Assembly: GCA_937895345.1 (NCBI GenBank) | Contig: CALAWP010000091.1 | Location: 1-20,693, forward strand | Source of the DNA: an uncultured Paenibacillus sp. | GTDB lineage: Bacteria > Bacillota > Bacilli > Paenibacillales > Paenibacillaceae | Reading direction: 5' to 3' | Length of the DNA stretch: 20,693 nt | Part shown: positions 1 through 8,327 of the stretch, piece by piece | Layout of the letters: each line of letters opens with the position of its first letter | Numbering within the stretch: position 1 is the first letter of the stretch | Made by a program: the position numbers and the translations under genes | The notes under the pieces: model-generated | The model's input: only the letters and a program-made list of their open reading frames with translations | What the model was told of the DNA's origin: nothing | Database searches by the model: none

Positions 1-667
1 GATGAAGTGACGAAAATCCAGGATTTCTCCGCCAACCAATGTGGCAGTAAACAACAACCAGAGCATTAATAATCCCTGAAGGTCTATCGTTTAATTGGCT
101 GTATGGCTGCCATCTGAAGATGTACTCGCCTTGAAGCACAATAGGCTCTTCCCGCCCTTTCATCGTACCTTTTCCCGTATTGTCGCTCCACCTCAATGTC
201 CCTGAAATATGACGTCCTTCATGAATGCGAAATTCGCGGTCAGCTGTCGTTTTCTCTATGCCCGGGTTTGAATAATAAGAGGCATCGTTCGTCAAAAAGA
301 CCAGATGACCTTCGTCGGCCAAGCCCTGCCTCACCATCTGTTCGAGACGCTGCAGGTCCTTTAATACATCATAACGGCCAATGTCTTGAGCCCCCTGGTT
401 TAACAAAGAGAACGTCTCATCCTCAAATGAATGCTCGATGGCGCTCATTTTGTATTTCAGCTCAACTGCTATTCTTCTGCCGTTCCACTCGATCCAAATA
501 TCCAGATAGGCGCGTCGCTTGGAGTCAAGATCCATTCGCCGTTCAAGTCGAATCTTGCAATCGCATTGCTCTCTCAACTCCCAGGCAAGCGCATGCTGAA
601 AATCGGCCTCATTGTGAAAGATCGGGCGTTTTCGGGATAACGAGTTTAAAACAGATTGGATGTTCAT
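1..667 (-). CDS. PD-(D/E)XK nuclease-like protein, 3' end outside window
   Basis: This open frame of 222 codons starts at ATG 667 and runs off the left edge without a stop. GGAGG at 674-678 lies 6 nt before the ATG and fixes the start. Visible features are a helix glutamate (E30, HALAWEL), D56 in YLDIW, and E69-L-K71 in IAVELKYK. This D...ExK arrangement on a predicted beta-hairpin is typical of the PD-(D/E)XK nuclease fold. Cysteines 35 and 37 precede it. The role is unknown; such proteins act in restriction, repair or phage defence, but no partner gene is visible. From about residue 197 (after RPSG) the reading becomes less protein-like (INALVVVYC), so the gene may be interrupted or frameshifted near position 75. 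Fold assignment is fairly likely; function is not assigned. Confidence 0.7.
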   Translation of the reverse strand, partial: MNIQSVLNSLSRKRPIFHNEADFQHALAWELREQCDCKIRLERRMDLDSKRRAYLDIWIEWNGRRIAVELKYKMSAIEHSFEDETFSLLNQGAQDIGRYDVLKDLQRLEQMVRQGLADEGHLVFLTNDASYYSNPGIEKTTADREFRIHEGRHISGTLRWSDNTGKGTMKGREEPIVLQGEYIFRWQPYSQLNDRPSGIINALVVVYCHIGWRRNPGFSSLH

Positions 668-673
668 CGATGG

Positions 674-678
674 CCTCC
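674..678 (-). promoter_or_regulatory. Ribosome binding site deciding the start at 667
   Basis: GGAGG on the minus strand, 6 nt upstream of the ATG of the nuclease-like gene. The intergenic stretch 679-815 holds a TATAAT-like hexamer on the minus strand near 727-732 but no convincing -35 box. Confidence 0.6.
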
Positions 679-815
679 AAATCACTCCTGATTCCTCCCA
701 CTTGTTTTCCAATACCACTTCTAATTATAAACCATCATTTAGACATGTATCTGTCAGCAAATATACGTTCGCGTTTCCATTCAAGAACTGCTCATCATGC
801 AAAGATGCTGTACAT

Positions 816-853
816 AAATCGGCCCCCGCCTTTCACAAGACGGGGGCCGATTT
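816..853 (-). terminator. Rho-independent terminator of the SLH operon
   Basis: Perfect 13-bp inverted repeat, AAATCGGCCCCCG (816-828) and CGGGGGCCGATTT (841-853), around a 12-nt loop. It lies 12 bp downstream of the stop codon at 866 of the coiled-coil gene. The A/T flanks mean it could work in both directions, but the only gene ending here is on the minus strand. Confidence 0.88.
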
Positions 854-865
854 AAGCACCGTTTC

Positions 866-1471
866 TCACTTCCTCAACAGGTTGTTTAAAATGTCCATCG
901 CCTCTTGCAGTTTCTCATTCAACGTTTGCAGCTCGATGAAATCCTCTTGAATTTCAGTCGTGTAGAAGTCAATCCTGGTTTGTAACGGTTCCATGGCTTG
1001 ATCGACATCCTGCTTCATACGGACTTTGATCAGCCTGTTTCTTAAGTCGCGGTTGACTTCGTCCAAACCGGCTGCGCCGCGAATCATGTCTTCCTTCAAA
1101 CTTGCCGCTGTACTTGGAATAGGCGTTGCAGACGGCGAATCGGCTGCAAAAGAACGATGCAGCTCGTCGGCGGTATTCAACAAACTCAACAGTTTGCTTT
1201 GTTCATTTGATTTCAATCTGATTTCATTCACTTTTTCCCCGACCTGGTTTTGCAGATTGGCCACTCGTTGCCGCGCAACCTCAATCAATTGGCATTCAAT
1301 ATCGCAGTCACCGGGATAACCGGGCGGCAAACTGGATGTCTGAACGATCATTTCTTGTTTTACAACAGATTGGGCCGCAACGGATGGAGAGTCAAGCGGC
1401 ATCCCGTTAACTCCGGCAATCATCACGCTGATCCCGATCAGCATCGTTCTAACGATGTCTTTTCGCTTCAC
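866..1471 (-). CDS. Secreted coiled-coil protein of unknown function
   Basis: A 201-residue protein starting at GTG 1471. Its GTG overlaps the TGA of the SLH-protein gene upstream (GTGA, 4 bp), and GGAGGTG lies 7 nt before it, so translational coupling is likely. Residues 1-33 form a signal peptide (KRK, hydrophobic core, VAAQ). Two cysteines follow (C56 and C60, in GDCDIEC), which could form a disulfide outside the cell. Residues about 60-110 and 140-200 are rich in charged and leucine residues in heptad-like spacing, suggesting long helices or a coiled coil, separated by a Ser/Pro/Thr/Ala linker (about 110-122). No family is recognised. Coupling suggests it works with, or binds, the SLH-anchored propeller protein at the cell surface; that is inference. 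Confidence 0.85.
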   Translation of the reverse strand: MKRKDIVRTMLIGISVMIAGVNGMPLDSPSVAAQSVVKQEMIVQTSSLPPGYPGDCDIECQLIEVARQRVANLQNQVGEKVNEIRLKSNEQSKLLSLLNTADELHRSFAADSPSATPIPSTAASLKEDMIRGAAGLDEVNRDLRNRLIKVRMKQDVDQAMEPLQTRIDFYTTEIQEDFIELQTLNEKLQEAMDILNNLLRK

Positions 1472-3954
1472 GAAGTCGCACCTCCCGTCTCCAACGCCCG
1501 AAGCAGCATGACGACCGCTTCCGCTCTCGTCGCCGTCTCGTTCGGTGCGAAATTGTTACCGCCGCGCCCATAGACAATGCCGTTCGCTTGCAATGCGGCG
1601 ACGGCCCCCTTCGCCCAACGCGGAATCGCTTCGTCATCGGCAAATGAAGTTGCCGCAACCGGATCGGGTTGTATCCCCAGCGCACGGGCGATCATCGCCG
1701 CCATCTCCGCCCGAGTGATCGTTGCGTCCGGCCGGAAGCTGCCGTCCTCGTATCCGATGACGATTCCGGCTTGCGCCGCTTGTGCCACGGCCTGCTTCGC
1801 CCATGCGCCAATTCGGTCTTTATCGGTAAATTCGTGTTCTATCTCTTCGTCCTTCAATTGCAGCGCGCCTGCAAGCATCGCCGTAAATTGTGCGCGAGTG
1901 ACCGGCTGGTCGGGCTTGAATGTGCCGTCGGGAAAACCGTGGATGATGCTTTTGGCCGCAGCGCGCTCGATGAACTGTACCGCCCAATGACCTGCCATAT
2001 CGTCAAAGGCGTCCGGCTGGTTTTCCGGCTCATAGGGTACATCCGTTTGACGATCTACGGTAACGGTATACAATTTCTCCGTTCCATCCTCCGCAAGCAC
2101 GATAAGCTCAATGACGTTTACTCCCTCATGCAGCTCGACCGCGATGATTCCGTTCACAGTTTGCTTTTCCCACATCACTTTGGCTGCCGCATGCGCCGCG
2201 GAAACTCTCAGTTCAATCTGACTGGCATCCGTTTGCAAATAGTAATGAAGCTTGGCAGGGCTAAAATCGAATCGAATCGGTGTACCGTCCTGCTGCCATA
2301 CTTCCAAACTCTGCAAGTCGGCATTCCTAGACAAGCTCCAGCCAATAGGGCCCCGGCCCTTATCGCCGTCCGAATCCGCGGCAGCATACGGAATGGCTCG
2401 CACCGGTTCCGAAAAGGCGCTCTCCGATCCTCCGGCGCTCACGGCTTGTATTGTAAACCAATACGTCTTCCCAACAATCAGGCTGCGAACAGTATAGACC
2501 GTATCCGTCACCGTCCCCTCATGCGCGACGACCCAAGCCGCAGGGTCGTCGGGAGCAGCGCTGCCTTGGTACAGGTATATCCGATAGCCGGCAGCTCCGT
2601 CAACGCCTCTCCATTCCAACTGTACGGCACCCTCACCGGCTATAGCTGTGACCTCATCCGGAACCGACAGCCCCGCTGCGCCAAGCGCATACAATTTCCG
2701 ATCCAACGAACCGACATAGATCGTGCCGTCTGCGCCGATCGCCGGGGACGAGCGGATTTCCCCTTCCGTTTGATAAGACCACTTGACGCGCTCCGCTTCA
2801 TCCGCGGCATGCGGGTTCAACGCGTACAACTTCCCGTCATACGAACCGGCATAAATCGTGCTGTCTGCGTCAACGACAGGCGAGGAACGTATGCCATCCT
2901 CCGTTTGATACGACCACTTCACTCGATCAGCATCGCCTGCAGCATGCGGATGAAGCGCATACAGCTTTCCATCGGAAGAACCGGTATAGATCGTCCCGTC
3001 CAAACCGATCGCCGGAGAGGAAACGATCGCATTCCCCGTTTCATAGAACCATTTCAGACGATCGGCGTCGCTTGCGGCATCCGGATCAAGCGCGTACAGT
3101 TTCCCATCGTACGAACCGATATAAACTGTGCCGTCCGCCCCGATCGCCGGTGAAGCTTCGATTACCAGGCCTGTGTCATAGAGCCATTTCACCCGATCCG
3201 CATCACCTGCAGCATTCGGATTCAACGCATACAATGTGCCGTCATAGGAGCCGGCATAGATGGTGCCGTCCGCATCTATCGCCGGGGAGGAAACGATCCA
3301 ATCTCCCAAATCATAGGACCATTGCAAGCGGTCGTCATCGTGTGCAGCATAGGAATCCAGCGCATACAGCTTGCCGTCATACGAACCGACATAGATCGTG
3401 CCGTCCGCCCCGATGGCGGGAGAGGAGGCAATCCAATCCCCTGTATCAAAGCGCCACTTCACGCGATCCGCATCGCCAGCAGCATTCGGGTTCAGCGCAT
3501 ATAATGTGCCGTCATACGAACCGGCATAGATGATGCCGTCCGCCCCGATGGCGGGAGCGGAAACGATCCGGCCCCCGGTTTCATAGGACCACTTCACACG
3601 GTCCGCCTCGCTTGAAGCGTGCGCATCCAGCGCGTACAGCCTTCCGTCATTCGAACCGACATAGATCGTGCCGTCCGTACCGATGGCAGGCGAAGATTCC
3701 AGCATGTCCCCCGTCTCGTAGGACCACTTCTCTTGAGGATGCACTGCACTGACCTTAAACCTGGACTGTCTCGTCCAATTCCATGCCGTCGGCTGCCCGG
3801 CATCCGGATCGTAGGCGCCGCTTTCATAGCCTGTCCCTTGATCAAACGGAACATCGGCAGCGCTGAGGATCGAGGCGGAGAACAGACCCGCATAACCGAT
3901 CCATAACGCAAGGGTCAATAACCGCATGTTCTTACTCCGAAAGACCCCTCTCAT
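1468..3954 (-). CDS. SLH-anchored eight-blade PQQ-like propeller surface protein
   Basis: An 828-residue secreted, wall-anchored protein starting at ATG 3954 with AGGAGG 6 nt upstream. Residues 1-32 are a signal peptide. Residues 75-427 hold eight tandem repeats of 45 residues with the core SPAIGADGTIYVGS and DGKLYAL, as in PQQ-like (BamB/quinoprotein-type) beta-propellers. Residues 430-523 look like an FN3 domain, 546-635 like a cadherin-like beta-sandwich (ending LYTVTVDR), and 649-698, 708-759 and 769-820 are three SLH domains (the first two have TRAQ/TRAE motifs, the third TRAE). SLH triplets bind pyruvylated secondary wall polymer, so the propeller is displayed outside the cell, probably for binding rather than catalysis. 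No PQQ-dehydrogenase catalytic region is seen. It is co-transcribed with the coiled-coil gene downstream. The ligand is unknown. Confidence 0.93.
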   Translation of the reverse strand: MRGVFRSKNMRLLTLALWIGYAGLFSASILSAADVPFDQGTGYESGAYDPDAGQPTAWNWTRQSRFKVSAVHPQEKWSYETGDMLESSPAIGTDGTIYVGSNDGRLYALDAHASSEADRVKWSYETGGRIVSAPAIGADGIIYAGSYDGTLYALNPNAAGDADRVKWRFDTGDWIASSPAIGADGTIYVGSYDGKLYALDSYAAHDDDRLQWSYDLGDWIVSSPAIDADGTIYAGSYDGTLYALNPNAAGDADRVKWLYDTGLVIEASPAIGADGTVYIGSYDGKLYALDPDAASDADRLKWFYETGNAIVSSPAIGLDGTIYTGSSDGKLYALHPHAAGDADRVKWSYQTEDGIRSSPVVDADSTIYAGSYDGKLYALNPHAADEAERVKWSYQTEGEIRSSPAIGADGTIYVGSLDRKLYALGAAGLSVPDEVTAIAGEGAVQLEWRGVDGAAGYRIYLYQGSAAPDDPAAWVVAHEGTVTDTVYTVRSLIVGKTYWFTIQAVSAGGSESAFSEPVRAIPYAAADSDGDKGRGPIGWSLSRNADLQSLEVWQQDGTPIRFDFSPAKLHYYLQTDASQIELRVSAAHAAAKVMWEKQTVNGIIAVELHEGVNVIELIVLAEDGTEKLYTVTVDRQTDVPYEPENQPDAFDDMAGHWAVQFIERAAAKSIIHGFPDGTFKPDQPVTRAQFTAMLAGALQLKDEEIEHEFTDKDRIGAWAKQAVAQAAQAGIVIGYEDGSFRPDATITRAEMAAMIARALGIQPDPVAATSFADDEAIPRWAKGAVAALQANGIVYGRGGNNFAPNETATRAEAVVMLLRALETGGATS
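2674..3732 (-). repeat. Eight tandem 135-bp coding repeats (propeller blades)
   Basis: Eight in-frame units of 45 codons, residues 75-427 of the SLH protein, the last one shortened to about 38 codons. Neighbouring units share long identical DNA stretches, for example around the GSYDG and NPNAAGDADR codons. This points to recent duplication or recombination among blades. Confidence 0.9.
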
Positions 3955-3997
3955 CTATATCCTCCTCTTGTTTTTGTCGATAGCGCATTCCAGTTGA

Positions 3998-4031
3998 ATT
4001 ATATAAAGTTCCCGCCCGGTTGTGATCAACC
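3998..4031 (-). promoter_or_regulatory. Candidate promoter and operator of the SLH operon
   Basis: On the minus strand a TATAAT -10 box (3998-4003) lies about 45 bp upstream of the SLH-protein ATG. The expected -35 position (4021-4026) has no good hexamer. Instead it is occupied by a palindrome, GGTTG-TGAT-CAACC (4018-4031). A weak -35 box covered by a dyad suggests control by a DNA-binding regulator; the adjacent MalT-like regulator is one candidate. The rest of 3955-4103 holds nothing recognisable. Confidence 0.45.
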
Positions 4032-4103
4032 CTGCCTGCCGCAATTAGCGAAAAGGTTGAGCTGGGGGGTGGAGAAGCTATGGGCCAAAAAAAGAGGAAC
4101 GGA

Positions 4104-4447
4104 TCAGAACAACTCTAGTGTTCTGGCACGTTCCAACGCTTGCAATCGGTTTTTGGACTGCAATTTGCCATAAATATTGTTAATGTGCGTTTTTACGGTT
4201 GCTAGAGCAACGTTCAGCTGATCCGCCATTTCTTTATTGGTCAGCCCCATTTCCATTAATCGAAGGACGTCGCGTTCTTTTGCGGTTAAAGCGGGTACGA
4301 CCGCTTCTTTCAATTGCGGATGGCTCGTCTCTCCTGCGGCCGGAAGGATCAGCCGCCGCAGCCGTTTTACGTAGGATAAAGGAACCTTTCCGGACGGTTG
4401 GCGGTGTTGGTTCCGACGCAAAGCAAGATACCGATCCAGTAATGCCC
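4104..4447 (-). other. LuxR helix-turn-helix domain fragment in the shifted frame
   Basis: This is the C-terminal piece of the MalT-like regulator, about 114 residues after the frameshift. It contains the full LuxR-type DNA-binding domain (KERDVLRLMEMGLTNKEMA, then TVKTHINNIYGKL) and ends in LELF. It has no ribosome binding site or signal for independent translation. An in-frame ATG at 4685 would add an unrelated out-of-frame stretch antisense to nothing functional, so independent expression is unlikely. Confidence 0.75.
4105..4125 (-). terminator. Weak hairpin at the end of the LuxR-family gene
   Basis: Inverted repeat CAGAACA / TGTTCTG with a 7-nt loop overlapping the last codons and stop of the regulator. 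A run of seven T on the minus strand follows about 10 nt later (4086-4094). The distance to the T run is larger than usual, so termination here is only possible. Confidence 0.35.
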
Positions 4448-6759
4448 TATCGGCGCTCCCTCGTCCACAAAGGTGCGAATGTACCCTTCCGGCTGTGCCA
4501 GAGCAAGCGCTTCTTCCAGGACATCCATGCTCTGTACGACTTCGCCTTGCATAGATAGAATCCGGCTTTGATGAACGAGCAACCGAATCCTGTCGCCTTG
4601 CTTCCTTGCTCCGGCCGCGATAACGAGGAGCCGCTCCACCAGAGCCGCTGCTTCCTCCGTCTTTCCCAGCTCTGCCAAGTAACACGCCAGCAAGTCGTAT
4701 TCCTTGATCATCGACAGCGGAATTTCATCCCCGGATCGCAGATCGCTCGTTTTCAGCCATTGTCTCGCCGACCGCTCGGTGCCGAGCCCCCTGCCCGGCA
4801 TCGCCGAAAACCATGCGACTTTCCCGGATAAATGCGGACTCCGCCGCAAAGCCGGTTGTTTGGCGATTTTCTGCAACATCGCTTTCGCCGTCTTCGCATT
4901 CCCTTGCGCTGCGGAAATGCGCGCCAGCCAGAGCGCCGCGATCGTCATCAGGCTGACATTGTCATGCGATCTTCCAAGATCGTACGCCCGCCGCATATAA
5001 TTTTCCGCATCGTTCAAGCGATTGCGTTCGTACTGCAATTTTCCGTAGTCTATATATAAATGCGCGACAAAGTACGCATTTCGAGTTTTGGACCAGGCGG
5101 ACAACAAAGGGGGCAGCACTTGTTCCGCCCATCGAAGGCTGCCATCCGATACATAGACGTCCCACACCTTATGGTAGCCGTCCCTGTCACTCCCGAACCC
5201 GATGAAGTAATCGCCATCCGGATGTTTCTCGACGTATTCCTGCGAAAATTGAACGGCATATTCGAAATCCCGATCCATAAACGTGCGAAACGCGGCCATA
5301 AAGGCCAGCCCGGCTTGCAGCGTCTCACGATCATGAGAAGGAAGGGAGGACGTACCTTCCTGCAGTCTGCGAATTGCCCGCCAATACCCGTCCGTAGCCG
5401 CCTCGACATGACCGGCCAAGTACTGGGAAGCCAGCTTGGTCAGGTACATCATCGGCTTGGCCAACAGCAAATCGTCGGGAATGGCGCTTAGCCAGGCGCA
5501 GAGCGTCGTCCACTCCTTGACCATCAGCTTCGGCGCAATCGCTTCGAGCAAAGAAAGCGCATGTTCGTAACCCATACCCGCCAAATAATGATCGACCGCC
5601 TCATGCGAATAGCCGTTCATTTCCAGCCAACTTCCCGCCGCAAGGTGCAGCGTCTTCCATCGCTGCGGTTCGCGCATTTTCAGTTGTTCCGTCAAAAATT
5701 GCTGAAACAGATGATGGTACCTGTACCATTCCCGCCGCTCGTCCAAGGGTAACAGAAACAGGCTCTCTTGCTCCAAACGCTGCAGATACGAGGCGCTCTC
5801 GGCCATTCCGGTTACCGCCCTGCAGAGCTCGCCTGTCATCCGCTGCAAGATTGAAGTCCGGAGCAGAAATTGCTGCAACGGGATCGGCTGCCGGGACAAC
5901 ACTTCTTCGAAAAAATAATCGGAAATGTCGCGCTCCGTTCCCCTCATTTGCCATACAACCGCCGCCGGGTCGGCGGCTTCGTGCAATGACAAGACCGCCA
6001 GACGCATGGCGGCGATCCACCCTTCGGTCCGGTCCAGAACGGCCGCCGTCTCCTCGGCGGACAATTGCACCCCGCCGCATGCCGCGAAAAATTCGGCGGT
6101 TTCTTCTGGGGCGAAACGGAGATCCTTCGCTTCAATCCGATTCAGCCCGGCCTCCACCCGTATTCGGGACAGAGGCAGCGGCGGTTGGTATCGGGTTGCC
6201 ATATAGAGATGTACGTGAGACGGCAGCCGATTCAGCAAGTAAACGACTCCATTCCGAATCGCCGGCTCTTCGATATGGTGAAAATCATCCCATACGAGCA
6301 CCAGCCTATATGGGATGCGATTCAACCCGTTGATAAGCGCGGCCATGAGCGAGTCGCCCGATGCGTCTTCCGCGGCAAAACGAAGTACGGCCTGTTCGTC
6401 AAACCCCGGGCAGCATTGTTTCAACGCCGCAATCGTATGTCCCCAGAATCGCATGCGGTCATTATCCCCCGCATCCAGCGATACCCAGGCGACCGGCTCT
6501 TCCCTCGTTGCCGCCCACTCGCCGAGCAGCGTAGTTTTTCCATACCCGGCAGGCGCCGTGACCAAGGTCAGGATGCGGTTCAATCCTTCATCCAATCGGC
6601 GGATAAGGCGGGGACGCGCGACAAGCGCAGTGCGCGACCGTGGAATATGTAGCTTGGTGGAGATGATCACCGCTTGACCACTTCCTTTGCTCAATTCTGC
6701 ATGTTTCAATGCTGCTCAAATCGTCTCAGCATTTTTCTCTCTTCGCACAGTTTCGGTTT

Positions 6760-6789
6760 ATTTTACACGATGTCGATCGGGAGCTACAA
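6760..6789 (-). promoter_or_regulatory. Promoter of the MalT-like regulator gene
   Basis: On the minus strand TTGTAG (6784-6789) and TAAAAT (6760-6765) are separated by 18 bp. The predicted transcript starts near 6752, about 80 nt before GTG 6670. It overlaps the plus-strand promoter at 6762-6790. Confidence 0.5.
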
Positions 6790-6790
6790 T
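6762..6790 (+). promoter_or_regulatory. Sigma-A-type promoter of the nitronate monooxygenase remnant
   Basis: TTTACA (6762-6767) and TACAAT (6785-6790) with an ideal 17-bp spacer. Transcription would start near 6797, about 65 nt before ATG 6862. The promoter is still strong although the gene it serves is broken; it may now drive the AraC-type gene at 7384. Confidence 0.6.
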
Positions 6791-6861
6791 AATTTTAGAA
6801 ACGGGCTGGTCTCGTGGAGAATGCCCGGTACGAGAATCGTTATAACGGGAGGCGTTCCACT

Positions 6862-7361
6862 ATGTTTGAAACGGAGTTAACGCGTACGCTGAAAATTCGA
6901 TACCCCCTGTTTCAAGCGCCGATGGCTGGCGGCCCGACGACGCCCGACCTGGTAGCAGCCGTATCCAATGCCGGAGGCATGGGCAATCTGGGGGCCGGGT
7001 ACTTAACGCCGGAGCAACTCCGCGGCGATATCCAAAAGATCAGGACATTAACAGACCAGCCCTTCGGAGTAAACTTGTTTGTGCCTGAGCAACCGGAAGA
7101 GTCGGAAGAAGCCGTCGTTCAAATGACCGATCATCTTAATCAATACCGCGCCAAACTGGGCACCCTGTACAAAACGCTATGATGCTGGACATTCGACAAG
7201 CGGCTGCCAAAGCGAATGATCCTGAATATATGTCGCTCCGGGCAGGACAGGGTCTCAGGTTAGCCAAAGCCGAACCCGCCGCTGAAATTGTGAAACAAAC
7301 TATCGAGCAAGCAATTGCCGTTGTCAAAAAGAGTTTCCTCTTTTCGGAGAAACGGTTATGA
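6862..7361 (+). pseudogene. Nitronate monooxygenase (2-nitropropane dioxygenase) remnant, internal deletion
   Basis: Nitronate monooxygenases are FMN enzymes of about 350 residues that oxidise alkyl nitronates. Here ATG 6862 (GGGAGG 9-10 nt upstream) opens the typical N-terminus YPLFQAPMAGGPTTPDLVAA with the SNAGGMGNLGAGY loop. It keeps about 100 residues to AKLG (near 7160). The family C-terminus then follows directly in another frame: HPVQNAMMLDIRQAAAK, PEYMSLRAGQG, LAKAEPAAEIV, ending at 7361. Roughly 200 residues of the barrel, including the FMN and catalytic region, are missing. In the first frame translation stops at 7182. The gene cannot make an active enzyme. It lies just upstream of the AraC-type gene, whose ribosome binding site overlaps its end region. 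Confidence 0.88.
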
Positions 7362-7383
7362 ATTGCGAAAGGAGATGTTCGGT

Positions 7384-8199
7384 ATGATCGTCCGCACCTG
7401 CAAACCTCGAGGTCCGTTAGCGGCATTCGTGGAACATTTTTGGTACATGGAAAGCCGACATACCGCATGTCAACGCGAGCTTTCATTGCCGGACGGTTCC
7501 GTGGATCTCATTATCGATTTAACTGCGGATAAAGTCCTAATGGCCACCGCGTCGAACGAGCCGTTGCGGCTCGACCCTGTATTTGTCTGCGGGCCTCACT
7601 CGAGACATTTCGTCATCTGCAATTCGCTTGAAACGAGAGTGCTCGGAGTCCATTTCAAGCCGGGCGGCGCCTATCCGTTTCTCGGTTATCCGCTGGATCA
7701 ATTGCATAATGTCATGCAATCGATGGATGCAATTTGGGGACATTTAGCCGGAATATTGCGTGAGGAACTGCTTGAGTTGACCACGGTTGAGCAAATGTTT
7801 CATGTCCTCGGCGACCGATTGCTGCAACTGGCCGTTAAGCCGCTTGAACGGCATCCGGCGGTCCAATATGCGGTCGAACATTTAAGCCAGCCACACGCAC
7901 AGACGGATTCAGTTCAGGACCTTGTGAGCCAAATCGGCATCAGTCACAGGCGATTTATCGAGCTGTTCCAACGGGAAACCGGCTATACGCCGAAACGCTA
8001 CAGCCGCATCCGACGATTCCAAGAGCTGCTGAGCAAAATGAAGGAACGACAAACCCTGGCCGATTGGCCGGCTATCGCCCTCGATTGCGGGTATTACGAT
8101 CAGTCCCATTTTATAAAGGATTTTCGCGCATTTTCCGGGTTGAACCCGACGGATTATAAGGCAGCTCCCGGAAGGCATTACAATCATGTTCAGATATGA
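7384..8199 (+). CDS. AraC-family transcriptional regulator
   Basis: A 271-residue DNA-binding protein. ATG 7384 is chosen because AAAGGAG lies 9 nt before it; earlier in-frame ATGs fall inside the nitronate monooxygenase remnant or too close to the ribosome binding site. The N-terminal half (RGPLAAFVEHFWYME, LPDGSVDLIIDL, VLGVHFKPGGAYPFLG) is the sensor domain seen in AraC regulators of the DUF6597 type. Residues about 175-262 hold the two helix-turn-helix motifs, with SVQDLVSQIGISHRRFIELF and then ALDCGYYDQSHFIKDFRAF, ending at the conserved GLNPTDY. The effector is unknown. It precedes a VOC-fold gene by 128 bp in the same direction, so that gene is a plausible target. Confidence 0.92.
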   Translation: MIVRTCKPRGPLAAFVEHFWYMESRHTACQRELSLPDGSVDLIIDLTADKVLMATASNEPLRLDPVFVCGPHSRHFVICNSLETRVLGVHFKPGGAYPFLGYPLDQLHNVMQSMDAIWGHLAGILREELLELTTVEQMFHVLGDRLLQLAVKPLERHPAVQYAVEHLSQPHAQTDSVQDLVSQIGISHRRFIELFQRETGYTPKRYSRIRRFQELLSKMKERQTLADWPAIALDCGYYDQSHFIKDFRAFSGLNPTDYKAAPGRHYNHVQI

Positions 8200-8216
8200 C
8201 GATTGAAGGTCAATTA

Positions 8217-8233
8217 TTTACAATACGGCGTAT
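8217..8233 (+). promoter_or_regulatory. Possible -35 box with adjoining palindrome before the VOC gene
   Basis: TTTACA (8217-8222) is followed directly by the palindrome ATACG-G-CGTAT (8223-8233). A -10 box is not clear: TAAATG at 16 bp is poor. The dyad may be an operator; the evidence is weak. Confidence 0.3.
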
Positions 8234-8327
8234 GAAGTTAAATGTAGAATGAAAGGGTGAACCAAGCACAACACTAGCAGCTTCTTCCCGAATGCATTTT
8301 ACACTCTAACATGAGGAGGACAAGGAA

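Larger units (their letters stand above)
4104..6670 (-). pseudogene. MalT-like LuxR-family ATP-dependent regulator, frameshifted
   Basis: This is a STAND-class ATPase regulator of the MalT/LuxR type, which normally binds ATP and an effector and activates transcription. Reading from the TTG at 6709, the P-loop APAGYGKTT is at residues 52-60 and Walker B LVLVWDDF at 137-143. A long helical-repeat region follows. The frame breaks after FVDEGAPIG at about 4445-4450 and reaches a stop at 4367. The rest, ALLDRYLALRRN onward with a complete LuxR helix-turn-helix (LTAKERDVL, VKTHINNIYGKL), lies in another frame and ends at 4104. One extra G in the GGG run (4445-4447) would restore a protein of about 855-868 residues, normal for the family. 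I prefer GTG 6670 as start (AAGGAAG 8-10 nt upstream, giving MIISTKLHIP); TTG 6709 has no clear ribosome binding site. It is either a recent pseudogene or a sequencing error. Confidence 0.85.

Noticed and set aside
1669..3153. A 494-codon open frame on the plus strand opposite the SLH gene.
   Set aside because: It mirrors the repeats of the real minus-strand gene, has no recognisable domain and no ribosome binding site; it is a by-product of repeated codons.
2674..3732. Regularly spaced repeats that might suggest a CRISPR array.
   Set aside because: The units are 135 bp, in frame and coding for propeller blades, with no spacer-like unique segments.
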